Source: Homarus americanus
Taxonomy: Eukaryota > Arthropoda > Malacostraca > Decapoda > Nephropidae
Assembly (NCBI RefSeq): GCF_018991925.1
Contig: NW_024756914.1
Span: forward strand, 3,736,848 to 3,800,847
Length of the DNA: 64,000 bases
Reading direction: 5' to 3'
The translations under genes and the position numbers were made by a program. Under the pieces are notes generated by a model. The model was not told the DNA's origin. It saw only the letters and a list, made by a program, of their open reading frames with translations, and did not search any database. Shown here piece after piece: positions 45,835 to 56,904 of the stretch. Position 1 is the first letter of the stretch, and each line of letters begins with the position of its first letter.

Positions 45835-47050
45835 TGGAGTAAGTGTTGTAATCCTACTCGTGCGGCTACGACTTATGAACCTTGGACAGGTGATCACGCC
45901 CCGGGACTGTGACAAGATGGCGTGACTCAACACCCTCCCAGTCAGTTCCCTCCCTCCGCTTGCTCTTACTTTCTCTCCAGTTCTACCCTCCCTGTAATCC
46001 CTGTTCTCTCCTCCTTGTAGCCTCTTATCTATACCTTCCCTACCAGATTTCACCCCTCCTTCGCTTCGTCCTCAATTCCACTCCGTTTGACCTCCAGCAC
46101 CTGAGGACGAGTGTTACCAGTGGTCGCCTTCCTCCTCCACTTTCAATCTCACCTGGAGTTTATATGGAGGCTCTTCCGTGGTGTCGTCTTATTTCCCTCG
46201 TACAATACAATCATTTACTCTCATCGTTTAACTTATTGATCATTGCGTCAGATATTTACCACGTACTGAGCACACGTAATACTTCATTCATAACAAGTCT
46301 TAATTATTCTTGTATCGTATTATTCTGAAGTAAATGTCGTTACTCTGTTCATCTTGTATCTCGGTGATAAGATATTGGTAATGTAATATTGCTAATAGAT
46401 TGTGGAGTACAGTATTGCCATAGAAAGGTAACTGTTACTACGACGGCTACTCTTATGGAGGATATTACTGGTATGGCTGACAATGCAGTATTTTATTGTA
46501 TTATGAATGAAGTATTTATTATACATGACGTCATTATATTATGTATGACGTCATATGTTTGTTAAGAATGACATGGTAGTTTGTTGTGAATGGTATTATC
46601 TTCTACTTTCACCAGTGTCAATACTGTGTACACTGTCATGGAAAATTATTTAGTAGTTATTCTGTTATTTATTGTTAACACACTCCCGACGTCATTGTTC
46701 TCGGGAATAACATATCCTACCGCAGTTCCTTTATAGGCAAGTAATAATTTCCCTCTCAATGTTGGTAATGGAATAATGTCATGGGGGGGTATAGCTCGTG
46801 ATGAGGATTTTGTTGTCTAGAATGAACACAGGTGCCGAGGGGAGGGAAGGGGGGTAAAATATTCCCTCGTTACCAGTACAGGTAAGGTTACATGTTCAGT
46901 CACAGGTATAGGTTCAGTTACAGGTAGAGATAAAGGTATAGGTCAGTGCTGTGTTTGTGTCACGTGATGTATGCCATTCATAATTTTTCCATTCGTTGAA
47001 ATTCACATTGTTATACTTTTGTTATTTTAAGTAAAAATACACGTGGCGTC
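45835..47050. other. Intergenic; two CRE-like palindromes
   Basis: Perfect TGACGTCA at 46526-46533 and 46546-46553, with another GACGTCA near 46688. No coding sequence is supported. Confidence 0.45.
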
Positions 47051-47055
47051 CACCA

Positions 47056-47452
47056 GCTGGTGGGCAGCGGAATCCGCTTAACACCAGTTGATGGGCGGCG
47101 GAATCCGCTTAACACCAGCTGATGGGCGGCGGAATCCGCAAACACCAGCTGATGGGCGGCGGAATTCGCTTAACACCAGCTGATGGGCGGCGGAATCCGC
47201 TTAACACCAGCTGATGGGCGGCGGAATTCGCTTAACACCAGCTGATGGGCGGCGGAATTCGCTTAACACCAGCTGATGGGCGGCGAAATCCGCTTAACAC
47301 CAGCTGATGGGCGGCGGAATCCGCTTAACACCAGCTGATGGGAGGCGGAATCCGCAAACACCAGCTGATGGGCGGCGGAATTCGCTTAACACCAGCTGAT
47401 GGGCGGCGAAATCCGCTTAACACCAGCTGATGGGCGGCGGAATCCGCTTAAC
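47056..47452. repeat. 31-bp minisatellite, ~13 copies, palindromic core
   Basis: Unit close to ACCAGCTGATGGGCGGCGGA + ATCCGCTTAAC. Each unit contains GCGGAATCCGC (5-bp arms around one A) or the variants GCGGAATTCGC and GCGAAATCCGC, and an E-box-like CAGCTG. Two units lack the TT of CTTAAC. It lies about 0.9 kb upstream of the P5CS start codon. Confidence 0.93.
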
Positions 47453-48207
47453 AACAGGACCTCGGTGTGTGTGTGTGTAACTTCAGAGTTTTTTGTGTGC
47501 CCGCCGTGAGGTTCTTGCAGGATGTCGCTTGTCTCCACAACTCTTTTCTGTTTTGGGACGCTGATCTCTGTATTTGGTCCGTCTTGTTTCAAATATCTAA
47601 ATATATATATAACGAAAGAAATAAACCAAACGATAAAGTGTGATATTGATGGTGATAAAAATAATGATATTGTTTGAAAAATAAAGATTAGGGTCAGTGT
47701 TCCTGTAGTGTGGGTGGCGGTGGAGTCGAGGGGGCATGTAAGGGGGGGGGGTCAGTGAGTCAGACAAGGGAATATTCCATAGTGTGCTGGGTTCGTGGTG
47801 ATCAGCTAGCATATATACAGGTGGTAGGAGCAGTCGCCACCACAACCTGCCACAGCTCAGCTCTTGGCGTACGTTCCTGTGGCAGTCACCGCTCGTTCCT
47901 CATATGGGTACTGTGTCGACCCCTGTCTTGGTGACCCTAGTGAGTGCCTCTGGTCGTTGGCGACCTCACCCCTGTGACGTCAGGTTAAGACGGAGGACTG
48001 AGAGAGATAATTATGTTTATCGACAAGTTGACAATTTTTTGGGGCTATTAGTCTAAGTGATGGTATACCAGAAAGTCGCCAGACCCAAGTACATTACTAC
48101 CACTTGATCCAAACGACGCTGCTCTTCGAGTTGAGGTACGATACTCTCCCACCATTAACTTTCTCTGCAGTGGCCGTTATCGGCAGCGAGGCACCAACCT
48201 CGACAGC

Positions 48208-48246
48208 ATATATATAGCGAGGCAGCTTGACCTCACCATCACTCCA
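48208..48246 (+). promoter_or_regulatory. Putative TATA box and initiation region of P5CS
   Basis: TATATATA at about 48208-48215 is followed about 30 bases on by ACCATCACTCC, a plausible start region. That would give a 5' UTR of about 95 bases before the ATG at 48336. No transcript data; assigned from spacing only. Confidence 0.35.
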
Positions 48247-48335
48247 GACGAAGCTGGGCTTATTATTACATCTTGTAGGTGTGAATTCTGTCAGTGCAGA
48301 TTATTTTTTCGTAAGAAAATTTATTTTGTGCCATA

Positions 48336-51300
48336 ATGGTGCCGTTCCATAAAGTGTTGGGTCACCGCACCCGCCTCACCCTGCAGGCTACCAAACTCAT
48401 GGTGAAGCCCCAAACCTTCCCTCGCCCGGTCACTACCCCCTGGTACACTAATAATGGAGTCAAAGGCGCTTCACTTCGTGTCTCCCTCTTCGGCGCAAAC
48501 CAGGCCCGTTCTCATGGCCTGATTGGCTTCAACAAGCTGATGACCGGCAACCCCTCCCAGATGAACCACATACGTCACTACAACAACACCACGGTCAGTA
48601 CCTGCTGCAGTATGTTATCACCATGTCACATTGTGTCACATTTTGCATATTGTTTGCGAGTGAGAAGTAGCAGATTCCTAAGAACTCACAGGATAGATTT
48701 TTTGTCCAGTTGATCATAAATGAATGACACTATCGTACATTAACTAGATTTTAACAAAACTCTATGGCACATCCCTTCCAGAATTTGTTCAAACGACTGC
48801 ACATGGACAGTCGGTCCATCTCCAGGGCAGGTGTTGGACGGGCAGCCTTCCAGCACCGGGACCAGCTCAAACACGCTCGCCGCATCGTCGTCAAGCTGGG
48901 CTCGGCCGTCGTCACCCGACAGGATGGCTGTGGCCTCGCTCTCGGCCGCTTGGCATCCATCGTCGAGCAGGTGAGTTCATTTTCCCTGTCATTTTATAAG
49001 TAAGGAAACAAAATTATTGGTACAAATATAATGATGATATACTGTAAAAATATTCCCCAAGTGGTTATTTTAGTAACAGTTTATGTTACTTTGGGGGATA
49101 GAATGATATGCCATTTCAGTGTACTAACTTGAGTTATTGTTGCCAGTGTGCCGAGCTGCAGAACGAGGGCCGCGAGCTGATGATGGTAACCTCCGGGGCC
49201 GTGGCCTTCGGGGCCCAGAAGATGGCCCAGGAGTTGCTCATGTCCCTCAGCATGCGTGAAACGCTCTCCGGCAGGGATAGTCTCAGAGGGGTAATATTCC
49301 ACAACACACTTGTCTTAAATAAAGCCATATTAGTTAAACATATCAGAATTATGCTCTCATTTATTGTTGTTCTTTGTGAGGCTTGGTGCATCTCTTCCAT
49401 TCCATTCATCATGATACTGGATTATAAGTGCACTGATAACCAAAAAGACAAGTATCCAGTTGGGTAGCTGTTGTTGTTTTTGGTTGAGAAATTGCAGAGC
49501 TTAAGATTCGTGGATGGGTAAGATTGATGTTCGGTGCTAAAGGTGTGTTTATGTCTTCCAGGGGGAGGTGAGGAATATGTTGGCACCGCGAGCGTCAGCA
49601 GCCGTGGGTCAGTCTGGGCTCATGTCGCTGTATGAGGCCATGTTCGCCCAGTACGGTGTGAGGGTGGCCCAGATCCTCATCACCAAACCTGACTTCTACA
49701 ACAACGAGACTCGTCGGAACCTCACTTCCACCATCAACGAGTTAATCTCTCTTAACATCCTGCCCATTATCAACACCAACGACGCCGTCACGCCACCTCC
49801 CCAGATACAGGATGAAAAAATTAGCAAGAAGCTGGACATCAGTGACAACGATTCTCTCGCTGCTCGTTTGGCATCCGAAGTGGAAACGGATCTTCTTATC
49901 CTCATGACTGATGTCGATGGCATCTACAACAAGCCGCCCAGCACTGAGGGAGCTCGCCTGATTGACAGTTTCTCTCCTGAAATGATCAACACCTTAGAGT
50001 TTGGCGAGAAATCATTAGTTGGGACAGGTGGTATGGATTCTAAAGTTAAGGCTGCCAGCTGGGCACTTGAGCGAGGAACGTCCGTCGTCATATGCAATGG
50101 GCTGGCACAGGGCGCAATCAAGGGCATTGTGCATGGTCGTAAGATCGGGACATTCTTCACGACGAACAACGAAAACGGGCTGGAAGTGGAGGTGTTGACC
50201 AAGAATGCAAGACAAGGCAGTCGTATCCTCCAGAGTCTCCCCCCCAGTGATCGTGCTGATGCTATTCTCACGTTAGCCGACCTTCTTGAGACTCGTCAGC
50301 CGGATATCTTAGTGGCTAACCAGAGGGACCTCGACGAAGCGTCCAAGACTGAACTCTCCTCCTCCCTCATCTCACGTTTACGACTTACACCTTCAAAACT
50401 CAACAACTTGGCAAATGGACTTCGGCAGATTGCTGCTGATTCTAAAGACATCGTGGGTCGCACCCTCTCCAGGACCTTGATCTCCCAGGGGATAGAACTT
50501 CGACAGATAACAGTACCCATTGGAGTTCTTTTGGTTATATTTGAATCTCGTCCAGACTGTCTACCACAGGTGGCTGCTCTAGCCATAGCGACAGGAAACG
50601 GGTTACTACTGAAGGGCGGCAAAGAAGCTTGCTATAGCAACCAAATATTGATGGACCTGGTGAAGGAGGCACTGACCACGATTGGTGCTCCTGGTGCAAT
50701 TTCCTTGGTTACAAAACGCGATGATATTTCTGACCTGCTTCAGCTGGAGGGCGATATCGACTTGGTGATTCCACGAGGGTCTTCTGCCTTGGTGCGCACC
50801 ATACAGGAGCAGTCCAAGTCCATCCCCGTGCTGGGTCACGCTGAGGGTATCTGTCACGTATACGTCGACAAAGACGCTGACCTGGAGAAAGCTGTTAAGT
50901 TAGGTGAGTTTTACCTACATGTAGGTTGACTAGACATTTAACTAATGTGTTCGTTGTTGCAACATACAGTACAGTGCTGTGCAAATGATGGATGAATTCC
51001 AAAATATGAGCCCATGTATCGATATTGTAACATTTGTTAGTTGTCAAATTACAGTACATATATTGTCTTAAAATGTCTATACAGTATATTTAATTTTTTT
51101 ACTTAATTTTATATTGAATGTTTATTGCAGTACGTGATTCTAAATGTGATTACCCGTCTGCTTGCAACGCCATGGAGACATTGTTGGTGCACGAGGAGGT
51201 ATTCCACAACACCAATTACTTCGCCAATGTGTGCAAAACGCTTCAGCGAGAAAATGTCAAGATCAACGCCGGACCCAAGCTCTCTAGTATGCTCACCTTC

Positions 51301-52177
51301 GGCCCTCCTACAGCTACATCCTTCAAGTAAGCTTCATATCTCATTTTGTGATAAACTTCGATGAACATTAAAATAATTTAAAATCTATTTCACGTGATCA
51401 TTGACTTCTTTTTCGTAATCTGAATGTTTGAATCACATAACGTATAAATCTCAATGGTTTTGTAATTGTAAATGTAGATTAATATATTTAATTCTAATAC
51501 TATTGAGATACTTTTTTAACGAGACACGATTGTTCACCCAGAATCTTCTTGATCTTTAAGGTAACTTATTTCACAATTGTCCATTATTCTAAAGTATTGT
51601 GTTGCTTTGATTGTAATTGCTACTTCGGTTGCTTACATTCGGAGATATCAAAAACTCCAGTAATCGATACCCTTTTTAGTTTCTAAATATACCACTAATG
51701 GCAGTCTTAGGTAAAAAATAAGGTTAACATAGGCAGATGTAACATTTAAACAAAATCTTCTTCATCAGGGTGGAGTTCAGCGACCTGGAATGCATCATCG
51801 AAGTGGTGAAGGACATGGGTGAGGCCATCAAGCACATCCACCGCTATGGCTCCTCTCACACTGACGTCATCGTTACCGAGAACCAACAAACTGCTGATCA
51901 GTTCCTCAGTAGTGTGGACTCAGCGTGCGTGTTCCAAAACGTGTCCTCCAGGTTTGCTGATGGATACCGTCTGGGCCTCGGGGCTGAAGTTGGCATCAGT
52001 ACCGCCCGTATTCACGCCCGTGGGCCCGTAGGCATGGACGGCCTTCTCACCACCAAGTGGATCCTCAAGGGAGACTGTGGTATAGCGTCGGAGTTCACCG
52101 AAGGCAAACGAGAGTTCATTCATGAGAAACTATCACCTAATAGCGAATCAGTCATTGAAACGGCTTCTTCTGAGTAA
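48336..52177 (+). CDS. P5CS (ALDH18A1): Delta-1-pyrroline-5-carboxylate synthase (bifunctional glutamate 5-kinase / gamma-glutamyl phosphate reductase), 6 exons, 845 aa
   Basis: Coding exons are 48336-48593, 48782-48970, 49147-49290, 49562-50903, 51131-51326 and 51769-52177. All have GT-AG borders and consistent phase. The enzyme makes P5C from glutamate with ATP and NADPH, feeding proline and ornithine synthesis in mitochondria. Residues 1-40 are basic and almost acid-free, a likely mitochondrial presequence. The kinase domain starts at [15 protein letters not shown] (117-131) and includes [39 protein letters not shown] and DVDGIY. The reductase domain includes [44 protein letters not shown], the cysteine region [15 protein letters not shown] (C656 likely catalytic), [12 protein letters not shown], and [17 protein letters not shown] with [18 protein letters not shown]. 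Both activities appear intact. Length is slightly above the mammalian enzyme because of a longer N-terminus. Introns are only 176-442 bp, unlike the other gene. Confidence 0.97.
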
Positions 52178-52294
52178 CAATCAGATCCATCCATGGTGAA
52201 GAGCTTGGCGTCACTTAAAACTGGAACAAAGAAATATTGTGTCCTCTTTACCAGACGTCTGTTCGGCCGTTAGCCCGTTGCATCAAAATTCATA

Positions 52295-52300
52295 AATAAA
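52295..52300 (+). terminator. Polyadenylation signal of P5CS
   Basis: AATAAA lies 118 bases after the P5CS stop codon and is the first such hexamer in the 3' flank. Confidence 0.6.
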
Positions 52301-52437
52301 ATAGCTGATCTAGATGATGAAGCTTTGAATCATTATGAAAAAGATAGCCAAAAAGAGTCTCAAGATTATGTATTTGTTGATATTCCTACAAGTCTGTCCA
52401 GAAGTGATAATTATAAGAGATGAACTTCCCCTGATCG

Positions 52438-52459
52438 ACGCCGCCGCCGCCGCCGCCTC
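52438..52459. repeat. (GCC)n trinucleotide repeat
   Basis: Six or so GCC units just downstream of the P5CS polyadenylation signal. Confidence 0.9.
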
Positions 52460-52821
52460 TAGCAATAATGACAGAACAGTTATGACGCCATTGTCAGTCA
52501 CCTGGAAAAAGAGCAGAAGACGAAGTTATGCTAGGCTGTTCTAGTGCCAATTAATGTCAACACGTCATTGATGGAGAATTATAACTCGCCTTCACCAGTG
52601 ACACTCAGTAGTCTTTTACTCGTGTTTATTAACTAGCTATAATTTATTGGTGTATGAAGAGCTATTCTACTCCCTGGAAAATGTCAGTGTGGCTAAATTA
52701 TACGCTACTTCTAAGAAGATAGTGACTGCTGTTGACAGTTGCTCTACGCGAGGGGCTTGTGCTTCAAAACATATTCTTACTTGCACTGTATCCATTATGC
52801 TTGAAGCAATATTATATTTTA

Positions 52822-52960
<139 letters not shown>

Positions 52961-52964
52961 TATG

Positions 52965-53925
52965 CCATTTTTATCAAAGCGAGAAAAAATGAAAACTAGT
53001 AAAACAATATTTAGAATGGTTTCTTATTCATCCAGGTAATTAGTGTAAGTACAGTAATTGAGAAATATCATGGCATCATTTGAAAATTAATCTGCATTTG
53101 CAGAACACGCTATCTATCCATCTATGCAGGGGCCGGAACCAAGAGGAACGATACATTTTCCTCCTTTCGTTGCCGCTTCTTCAGCCTTAAAACTGTAAAA
53201 GATGTATTTTGTTATTGTAATTCCAAACTACATCAAGGCTCCAAATCTAACTTATCCTGGTCACTATCACCAGACGCGTGCTTCCTTTAATTCAGTCAAC
53301 GCCTCGCACTGCTCATTCACGCACGCTGCTATAAGCCACCTTTTTCGTCACTTCTAGTGTCTCCTTAACCCCATCCTTCCATCTTCTATCTTCCACCTTC
53401 CATTCATCTCTGACTTATACCCTGCTTTAAGTCTTTTATTTCGTTTTTTTTCCTTTTCACTCATAGTTCCATTGCTGATACATCACCTACCAGCTATCTG
53501 AAACTTTTCACATCCACCATTCTATATGCAATAAAACCTTTTATTCTCCCCGTCACCTTCCTTGATTTAATTTCTGATAAACTATACAGTACCTGCTTTA
53601 CACTCACTCATTACATATACAGTAATAATGTTCGTAAATTTTCTAATTATGATGTAAAGTGGTCTGACATGTCTTGATCCCGTTACTTAGCATTCAATAT
53701 CCAGTGGGTTAATTCACTCCCATCCAATAGTAATAAGAGAGAGAGAGAGAGAGCGATTAATGTAAAAACCTTTACTTTCATCATTACATATAAGTTCAAA
53801 CTCAATGTTAAACGCTCTCTAGCATTCAAAAGTGGTCAGTGGTCATTTCGGTGATGATCACTTGGAGTATTAACGAGTATTTTACCGTGATTTAATATTC
53901 ATATACGAAAGCATCAGATTTATAA
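52965..53925. other. Intergenic, no gene seen
   Basis: (GA)n at 53737-53753. A pyrimidine-rich stretch at about 53330-53580 has no open frame of interest. Confidence 0.4.
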
Positions 53926-53929
53926 AGTT

Positions 53930-54415
53930 TACCTCCGTAAACTCCCTGACCTCTCGTACGTCTATGGGAAAGTGTCGCGGAAAAGGGACGTGATTGCTGC
54001 CCGTATCATCATCGGGTATGACTGCTTGGGAGATTGGTATCCCCGTCCCCCATGAGCAGCGCGCTTGTGCATTATGCAGAACACCCGACAGCCGCACACT
54101 TGTCCACTACCTCCTAAGTTGTCCCCACACACACAACGCTTCCGTGACGCCTGCTGGTCCACCACTCCACGACTCCCTGTCGGAGACACGATGATCCTCC
54201 CCATACTGGCCAGATATTATGTAAATAATATTGATGATGTGTTGAAGGAATATCCTTCCTTCCTTAGGCTTTAGTAAGCCCCTTTATGATATTTATATAT
54301 ACTTGTGACACTTGCCAGATGCTTTTGGTGTTATTGTACAGGGGTACCTAGTGACAGCACTAGGATCCCGGTTCCTATATCAAGGAATAAAATATTGAAA
54401 TTTAAATTGAATTAA
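53930..54415 (+). mobile_element. RNase H LINE, 3' fragment (second copy)
   Basis: Colinear with the 3' part of the element at 3362-4460: LPDLSYVY..KRDVIAARIIIGYD, CALCRTPDSRTLVHYLLSCPHT, LARYYVNNIDDVLKEYPSFLRL, then the same 3' UTR ending AAGGAATAAA plus TTGAAA-like units. A frameshift near 54020 separates its frames (53994-54194 and 54065-54274). RNase H catalytic residues are not included in this fragment. Confidence 0.88.
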
Positions 54416-54424
54416 CCACAGAAT

Positions 54425-55150
54425 TGGGTCAGTGACGCTTCCGACTTTGTTGACGGTAAAATATCTAAGAATTGATCAGTGAAACGCGTTCATTCATCTT
54501 TCATATGATGCCAAATGTATGTTTTTGTATTGAAGGTTACACTTATGCGTTTGAGGATGAATTTATGGCAATGATTACAGTGAAGTAAACTTTTGTGAGC
54601 TTCATTAATCAGCAAAGCATGTTTGGGCCTCACTGTCAAACATGGCGCGGCCAAGAGACTGTTGTATTTTATCTAATGTATAGAATACAAATGTGATGGG
54701 GGAGCAAGAAAATATATCGTAAACCAAACGTTTTAGTGAAAATCCTGAAGTTCAAAAGATGGAGTGGTACTTCTATTATCTTGGGATGGAACCCCTCAAA
54801 TTATTGTCACTACTACCATAGAATGCTTTGATAAAGTGTGATGCAAGTATGTATATACTGCTGCCTGTTTTCCTTCACGATGAAAAAAAAAATCGCAATA
54901 TGGTAAGCAAATGCTGCGTTGGTTAAGTAGGACAAGTTTGTTATTAGTCTCGATTAAAACAGTGCACTTGAAGTTTGGTATGTACTAGACTACAATTTGA
55001 AAATCAGTTCGTGGAGGCATTTAATTATTGGTATTAATGTTACCATATCTATTGTATTTTTTTTGGGGGGGGGGACTTTATACATTCGTGTTTTCTGGCA
55101 GATATTACACGATTTCTAACAGACGGGTTAATAATGGTGACTCCCGAATA
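54425..55150. other. Intergenic, no gene seen
   Basis: A run of G near 55063-55072. No other assignable feature. Confidence 0.4.
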
Positions 55151-55153
55151 ACA

Positions 55154-55432
55154 GCGGTAAATTTGCATTTTCAACTAATATGGCTTTCGAGTTGATCAGT
55201 GTGTTTTTCCGATTTTTAGACAATTTTAAGACACCTTTCTTCTATGACGTTTCCCACGGAAATGACCTAAAATTACCTAACCTAACCTAACCTCCTAACC
55301 GCCTGGATCCTCCGTTATTTAAGTTATTTGCGAGGGAAACGTCATAGAAGAAAAGTGTCTTAAAATTGTCTAAATAATCGGAAAAACACATTGCTCAACT
55401 CGAAAACCATCTTGGTTGAAAATGCAAATCTA
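55154..55432. mobile_element. MITE-like element with ~110-bp terminal inverted repeats
   Basis: The left arm from GGTAAATTTGCATTTTCAAC through TTTTAAGACACCTTTCTTCT to GACGTTTCCC (55154-about 55268) is reverse-complementary, at roughly 85-90 per cent by eye, to the right arm (about 55322-55432: GGGAAACGTCATAGAAGAAA...GTTGAAAATGCAAATCTACC). The centre is short and contains (CCTAA)3. No coding capacity. A partial copy is at 27240-27410. Target-site duplications were not clear. Confidence 0.8.
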
Positions 55433-55439
55433 CCAATAT

Positions 55440-56900
55440 AGTGTACTTACCTTGACATAACTGACTGTGTAACAAGATAGATATCATACTGGTATTTTGT
55501 ATTATATGAAAAGAATGATGCGCTTATCGGTATTTAAATTAATATAATTTTCAGTTTAGTTGCATTGGCGTAATTTTTTTCCTGAAATAATTCATGAGAT
55601 GCAATAAATCTTCTTTTGGGGAACTCCCTTCATTTTTCACTATGCTCACATTGTGTTGGTGTAGCATATAGTAACACGTTATCCAGTGTGACCCTACTAA
55701 ACATCGCAGGTTTCCAGGTCCCGGGTTTCCTCCTGTACTAATTAGCATTGGATAGACCGCCCAAGCGACTAGCAAGCTGATATGTGGCGAAAATAATATT
55801 AAAAAAAAATAGAGCTATTATTATTATTATTATTTCCACTCACCAGAACGTCTTCTTTTCAGATTAGTGTCCAGTGTCACAATAATAATCTGGGCTCTTG
55901 ATCTTCAAAAGTTGTTGTATAGTATAAGAACTGACTTCTGCACTCGAAGAACATTGTGTCGGAGAACATTGGTAATTATGAACAAGAACATTGCTGGAAA
56001 ATGTGGTGAGTGGTATTTTTTTATTATCCATTTTATATGCATTACCTAATGGTCAGAGCAAAACGAATATATGTCAAGTATTTCATATTTTCTGCTTTTG
56101 AGAAGTAACATAGATTTTATATTCGTGAAACTCTTGAGTCTGTCATGGTGTATACTGTATATAATGACTAACGGGATGTCAGCCCACTTAGATTTAATGC
56201 ATACAACTTGATAATGATTATTAAAGTGTTATCTAAGAGTTTGTATCTAAAGTTCACCTATCGATCATTTCGACTAACAGCTGGTGTCGCAGAAGCTGCA
56301 ACTTTTGTGGTATTGCATGTGTTTTTGTACATAGAGTTAATGTATAATCAATCAGTAGGATAATCAATTTACAAGTTTATGAGCAGTCGGTTGCATGATT
56401 TAAGAATGTTGCTTAACAAGGCAGGACAAGAATACCTTAAGCAAGTATTGATCCTGTGTGTATCCTAATAGAATATTTTCAACATTCAGGCCAAGGTGTT
56501 TAGAGTCGTATTTTCCGTATTAATGGAAATTACAATATATATTAGCTCAGAAATTGGTGACAGGTAAAGTTATTTTATTCAGTGAATCAGCTGTACTTCA
56601 GCTCACACGGTGTCATGCCTGGTAGTAACAATTGTTCACGGGAATTGTCTTAAATATAAACATTATAATTAAGATCTAGTAAACAAAATTGAGTTACAAC
56701 TGTGACAACTAGAAATGTCAGTGTCATGTGGAACCTTTGTCTTATTTTCAGTACAGTAGTCTTGAAAGCAGCTGTTTGTTAACTTATATAACCCTACATA
56801 TTGGTGTGTGTGTGTGTGTCATAAATTAATTTAGTTTGAAAATATTAAAAGTAGTTATACTATTCTCCTGCTTTATGTATATTTGCTAGTCCCACCTTTA
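55440..56900. other. Intergenic, no gene seen
   Basis: A family 1 LINE 3' tail remnant (ACCGCCCAAGCGACTAGCAA) is at 55752-55800. (TTA)n at 55818-55833 and (GT)n at 56803-56819. No exon is supported. Confidence 0.4.
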
Positions 56901-56904
56901 ACTC

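Noticed and set aside
45909..46328. 139-codon plus-strand frame as a gene
   Set aside because: Leucine/serine-rich pyrimidine-biased DNA with no family motif, no splice context and no plausible start.
48764..50857. Minus-strand and alternate frames across the P5CS exons
   Set aside because: They are shadows of the GC-richer P5CS coding exons; the plus-strand frame explains all conserved motifs.
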